This document shows positions 60,375-64,000 of a stretch of DNA of 64,000 nucleotides, piece by piece (position 1 is the first letter of the stretch; each line of letters opens with the position of its first letter). The notes under the pieces were generated by a model that worked only from the letters and a program-made list of their open reading frames with translations, did no database searches and was not told the DNA's origin. Where the stretch lies: positions 16,823,651 to 16,887,650 of the forward strand of contig OU452203.1 of the NCBI GenBank assembly GCA_911728435.2, in the 5' to 3' direction. This DNA comes from Apoderus coryli. Its lineage: Eukaryota; Arthropoda; Insecta; Coleoptera; Attelabidae. The position numbers and the translations under genes were made by a program.

Positions 60375-61220
60375 ACATCTACTATGTTGTTGCTGCAGCG
60401 GTATAGCTAGAACCAGATTCACAATATTTGGTTAAGTAACCCTTCTAGCAGCATCGGCTCAGCCAGCAAAATACTCGAGTTCATTAAGAGGATTGAACTG
60501 CTGGGTGAATATGTATGAGCCACAATAGACCCTCGGCGATTCCAGTGGAGGGTCCGGTACAGACTTACCTACCTGTACTGCAATAAAAGTTCGGCGCAAT
60601 TTGCCTAATTGCACTATTTCCTTGGCGTTCTACAAAAAAAGTAATTGCACCTAGGCGCTATTATTAAAAACAGCCGAAATTATTTCATTAACAGCAGGAT
60701 GCCGTCTGTTTTTTTTGCAATATTTTTATGGATTTAAATTATGCAAATCTACAATAATAATAGTGTAGCAATCAATGTAGATATTGATAAAACCCGTTTA
60801 ACAATGTATTTTAATATATAAAACTTCTGTCGAACAATTATTGCTAAATTCGCTGAATGGGCATATCATTCGCTAACCATTCTCTTTTCATTGTAGGTAT
60901 GACAAATACGCGACTTTACAAATAATACATATCATACATATCCAGGTGGTTGTTAGCAAATTATTGTTTGTATTTTATGTATTATTGCGCAATATTATTG
61001 ACAGACGTGCGTTGTCCCGCCAGTCGTCATGCCTGATGTGTGAGAACAAATAAAACGTATCAAACTCACGGGAAAATCGTATTTGGAAGCTTTTTCTGCT
61101 GAAAAATCATAATACAGGAAATATTTTCGGGAAACGTAAGTTACTACAAAAAATTATAAAAGAATACATTTCAAACACGAAAGTGAATCGTACCTAATGG
61201 ATTTTGGACAAGCACAAATA
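60375..61220. other. No gene recognised
   Basis: The block 60380-60600 is less AT-rich (cctcggcgattccagtgg and ggagggtccggtacagac) and may be a piece of a LINE, but no frame supports this. Confidence 0.35.
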
Positions 61221-61224
61221 ATAG

Positions 61225-61632
61225 TCATACTAGAACAAAACCAAAACTTCCTCCGTGGGGTTGCCACGCATTTGTATCCGGTACAAATGGATTTTTGTGA
61301 ATCTTATTATATTTGACTGATTTCTTGACGTTAAATATTTTATGAACAAAATAATGGAAGCTGAATACGAAAACAAGTATCCTAAATATTGTATAGTTCT
61401 GCAATGTAAGAACATTGTGACCAAACCTAATAAAAATGTACACTGCGATGTGAAATACGAGTTCTGATTCTATGAATAAAAGGAACAATTGGCAACAGTG
61501 TTGGATTTTATTAGTTAACATATAAATAGTTGTGCAGCATACAAACATTTTTGTGATTATTTTCTTGTTATGTTGGTTTATTTTTCTGATGTCCTCAACA
61601 TCTAGGTTCTCGGCGTCTGCATTTAATGACAA
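61225..61632 (-). CDS. Unsupported 135-codon open frame, hypothetical
   Basis: This is among the longest uninterrupted frames in the window. It begins MSLNADAENLDVEDIRKINQ, has a central hydrophobic part with clusters of F, I, Y and V, and ends PHGGSFGFVLV. I do not recognise a family. Composition follows the local AT bias and no promoter, splice site or homologous frame was seen, so chance is the likelier explanation. The 64-codon frame at 61230-61424 overlaps it in another phase. Confidence 0.18.
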   Translation of the reverse strand: MSLNADAENLDVEDIRKINQHNKKIITKMFVCCTTIYMLTNKIQHCCQLFLLFIESELVFHIAVYIFIRFGHNVLTLQNYTIFRILVFVFSFHYFVHKIFNVKKSVKYNKIHKNPFVPDTNAWQPHGGSFGFVLV

Positions 61633-61689
61633 TTTTAAAAAATCAATTATAGCGTACCTGTTGGCCTATATGTTAACGTTTTTTTATCA

Positions 61690-62005
61690 TCGTTTAGGTC
61701 CTTGATTTGTACACCTCGGTATGCACTTAAGCCCCCGGCGTGTACGAATGGCGTACTTCAGCCTTGAAGGTTTATTGTGCCTTTTCAGGGCCATACTGCA
61801 CTCACTATCCTTCTACTACGCAACATTCATTCTTCGCCTAGATGGGCCACCGTCAGGTACCGTCTACAATGAATCCCCCAAACGGTCACCCACCACGCGA
61901 CATTAATTCTACAACGGTAGTCACAGTATGATCCCGTCTAAGCTACCCGGCCCGGCTGTGATAACGTTTACTTTTCGTAATCGTAAGGGTGCGAGTTCAA
62001 AACTG
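61690..62005 (+). repeat. GC-richer block ending in a tRNA-like segment and oligo-T
   Basis: 61720-61960 is clearly richer in G and C than its surroundings. It ends with ggctgtgataacgtttac, then ggtgcgagttcaaaact and a run of eight T at about 62016-62023, a layout like a degenerate tRNA-derived unit with box A and box B followed by a polymerase III terminator. A SINE or LINE tail is likely; the family is not recognised. Confidence 0.33.
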
Positions 62006-62334
62006 GCCCATGGAATTTTTTTTGTATTATTATAGAAATTGAAGCCGGTCTGCACATATTGTTATCAGGCATGTTTATTAAATTATTTTTAACAGATAGG
62101 TAATAATTAATTAATTGTACTCTGTCATGATATGAATTTACGCTTATGTTGTAGCGTAGAAAATTTGAAACATTTTGATTTAACTATCCCAAATTGCTAA
62201 ACAATTGTCCGAAATGTATACAAAATAATAAAAAATTATTATTTGACGTGACGAATGTTTTTTTTTAGAACAAAACTGCCAACCTAACGGGTACACTTAA
62301 TTTGACATGGATGTTCAAAATGTCAACTATATTT

Positions 62335-62442
62335 CATTACTAGAGATGCAAGAAATGTATCGATATATTCGATTCGATCTCAATTTCTTTTTAAGGTGGA
62401 TTATTGCCTCGAACACTGCAACTGAGTCTATTGACAGCTTGT
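62335..62442 (-). repeat. Dispersed repeat, copy 2
   Basis: Reverse complement of the repeat at 17542-17745, with caatagactcagttgca, aaattgagatcgaat and acatttcttgcatctcta in the same order but only one copy of the 43-bp unit. Confidence 0.75.
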
Positions 62443-62527
62443 AAATTGTTAAACGAATACTAATAGTATTAATATTAATAATTAATACAAATAAAGACTC
62501 CATACAGGATTTAATCAGAAATAAAAC

Positions 62528-62566
62528 GAGCGAGGACAATAGTTTCGACCTGAGCCATTGTCATTC
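62528..62566 (-). ncRNA. Degenerate hammerhead-like motif
   Basis: Minus strand atgacaatggctcaggTC-GAAAC-TATT-GTC retains GAAA, an AC/GU stem III with a 4-nt loop and a GTC site, but the CUGANGA core is damaged. Included as a likely dead member of the family. Confidence 0.3.
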
Positions 62567-62569
62567 CAT

Positions 62570-63095
62570 AAAGATAGAAATATGATGAATAATAGGAATA
62601 AATCACAAAACAGAGTCTATTAAATTGATAAGCAAAACAACTCACAGAGGGTACAAACATCAAACTTGTAAGCAAAAAAAAAAACACATTAAATGTTCTG
62701 TGGAGTTGACTTTGAAGTTTTTGTTTGTGATAGGTATTTTATTAATTTAAACTTGACACTCCACTTCGAATATGGATAATTTATGTCGTTTAAGTATTTA
62801 GAATACTGAAGATGTAACAACATTCGCCTAGTTTTAATAGAAAATGAATATTGTTCTGAATTATTGTTTTCCGTAACGATTTTCTCTTCTGTAGCAATTT
62901 ACAAACCACCAGAGTTCCCACTATGTGAATATTATCTGTTATAGTATGCCATATACGGAAATATTCGTTTCTTTTGTTTCTGATAGATTTTCAATTACAT
63001 TTAAATTTTATCATGAACACTATGAATTATTGTTCCAGGTGGCCGGTGCACTGTCAATGTTCCATGTGTACATTTAACAGAACATTATATACAGG
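62570..63095. other. AT-rich stretch upstream of the NOS1AP-like exon, no gene seen
   Basis: tatacaggatgactaacag at 63090 resembles a weak acagggtg-type end. Nothing else was recognised. Confidence 0.42.
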
Positions 63096-63099
63096 ATGA

Positions 63100-63360
63100 C
63101 TAACAGAAACGGAATCCCCCCTATTTGTGAAAAGGCCGCAAGTCTCTTCAATGGAGTTCATAACAAAATGCATTCAGTATTATTCTATCTGCTCAACTAT
63201 TTAAATAATTAATAAGTATAGCAATAACAAGAGGAACTGTATTGCGCGCGTTATGTTATTAAATTATTATTTGTGCCAAATTTGTGATTAACAATATGCT
63301 ATTATTATTGAAAAAGAATATAGTGAACTAAAATTAGTGAAGAAGTAATAATAAAAATTA
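63100..63360 (+). promoter_or_regulatory. Probable 5' UTR or upstream exon region of the NOS1AP-like gene
   Basis: The stretch just upstream of the start codon carries a TCAGT initiator-like motif near 63175 and a short GC-rich gcgcgcg block near 63245. The last bases before the ATG are A-rich (aaaaatta), which suits an insect start context. No TATA box at a convincing distance was seen, and a 3' splice site could equally lie here if the UTR is split. This is inference from position. Confidence 0.35.
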
Positions 63361-63471
63361 ATGATGCCATCAAAGAAACAGTACGATCTAGTGCAGAATG
63401 ATGATTATGATACCAGAATACCGTTGCATCCAGAAGAAGCCTTCCACCATGGCATCACGTTTCACGCCAAG
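63361..63471 (+). CDS. Nos1ap: First coding exon of a NOS1AP/CAPON-like PTB adaptor protein (partial gene)
   Basis: Seen: an ATG at 63361, with a second in-frame ATG at 63364, opens 37 codons. They begin MMPSKKQYDLV, contain RIPLHPEEAFHHG and end ITFHAK, directly followed by the splice donor GTAAAC at 63472. Known: vertebrate NOS1AP (CAPON) starts with the same layout, a short MPSK leader, then RIPLH, then the first strand of the phosphotyrosine-binding domain. The family is a cytoplasmic adaptor that links neuronal nitric oxide synthase and other partners to membrane complexes; the nematode relative is DYC-1. Inferred: this is the insect orthologue, and the rest of the PTB domain and the C-terminal part lie on exons beyond 64000. 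The exon ends in phase 0. The second ATG matches the usual start best, but the first is equally usable. The reading frame is undamaged, unlike everything else in the window. A different PTB adaptor is possible but less likely. Confidence 0.88.
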
Positions 63472-64000
63472 GTAAACCGATATTTTACATTTATAACTGC
63501 ATGTAAATAATGTTCATTTCTTTACCTATTTAATTCAATGAATTGTTTTGATCGTTTGTTGTGGTAAACAGATACTTTTGTTTCCCGTATTTTTTTTGTG
63601 CTTTTACAATTATCATTTTATGGTTTGATTAACTTGTGGACTCTTTTTTATGAATTAGCTTTACATTGTTGCATAGAACTTGGCCTTAAATCGTAAATAA
63701 TTATGTAATATGTAATAATTACTTACACATTTTATAATATGTAACGACTATCGTTCTTAAGTCAAATGACAAAATTTTTTCTAGATAATGTATTCACGAC
63801 CTTGATAATCTTAAGTATTAACTTAAGTTCAAGGTTGCGATCTGACTTGGCCTTAAATTAATTTAACTTCGTATATGTTTTGATTTTGTGGTTATGACGA
63901 AAGTCTTATGAAACGCTCTATCAGAATTGACATTGATTATTTAAAATAAAGTAAATAGAATATTCGCTGATGTTCTGTTGGTCCAGTATAGATCATTGCA
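63472..64000 (+). other. Start of the first coding intron of the NOS1AP-like gene
   Basis: The intron opens with GTAAAC at 63472 and no acceptor followed by plausible PTB-domain coding is visible before the window ends. The sequence is AT-rich and no repeat was recognised in it. Confidence 0.7.

Noticed and set aside
59708..60422. Two proteins sharing NFYATGKSTVL as a gene family
   Set aside because: The shared residues come from reading both arms of the same inverted repeat.

Overview
This window is AT-rich animal nuclear DNA, almost certainly from an insect and probably from a beetle or another insect with a large, repeat-rich genome. That is inferred from the density of mariner-type transposase remnants, jockey- and RTE-like LINE fragments, a BEL/Pao protease, Penelope-type hammerhead motifs and the many short elements that begin with acagggtg. 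Nothing bacterial or organellar was recognised. No CRISPR array, operon or rRNA was seen.

The only convincing host gene is at the far right edge. The first coding exon of a NOS1AP/CAPON-like PTB adaptor lies at 63361-63471 on the plus strand. It ends at a clean GT splice donor and the gene continues beyond the window. Everything to its left reads as upstream or intronic DNA filled with decayed mobile elements.

Region by region: 0-9 kb holds two mariner C-terminal scraps and a Tc1 helix-turn-helix scrap. 8.9-11.4 kb holds an RTE-like LINE tail and a nested pair, a 1.1 kb Penelope-like segment with a hammerhead motif inside a mariner-superfamily element. 13-23 kb holds four broken mariner-family transposases, a second hammerhead and a 1.0 kb long-TIR element. 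26-42 kb holds several hammerhead-like motifs, the best at 41615-41662, a Tc1-derived miniature element, a jockey-like LINE with an exact 471-bp tandem duplication, a 30-nt palindrome between 8-bp direct repeats and a hAT-type miniature element with intact 8-bp target duplications. 44-53 kb holds a perfect hairpin, three more transposase remnants, a tRNA-like gene with an oligo-T terminator and a fold-back repeat. 54-63 kb holds a tandem repeat, Penelope-type fragments, a damaged THAP-domain reading frame between inverted CRE palindromes, a BEL/Pao protease scrap and a second large fold-back repeat.

The most interesting signal is the set of hammerhead-ribozyme-like motifs scattered over both strands. 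The best have complete cores and paired stems I and II. The intact copies have a palindromic stem III, and several share an extra U before stem II. They are best explained as ribozymes of Penelope-like elements. None of the open reading frames longer than 60 codons looks like an intact host gene; most are chance frames in AT-rich DNA.
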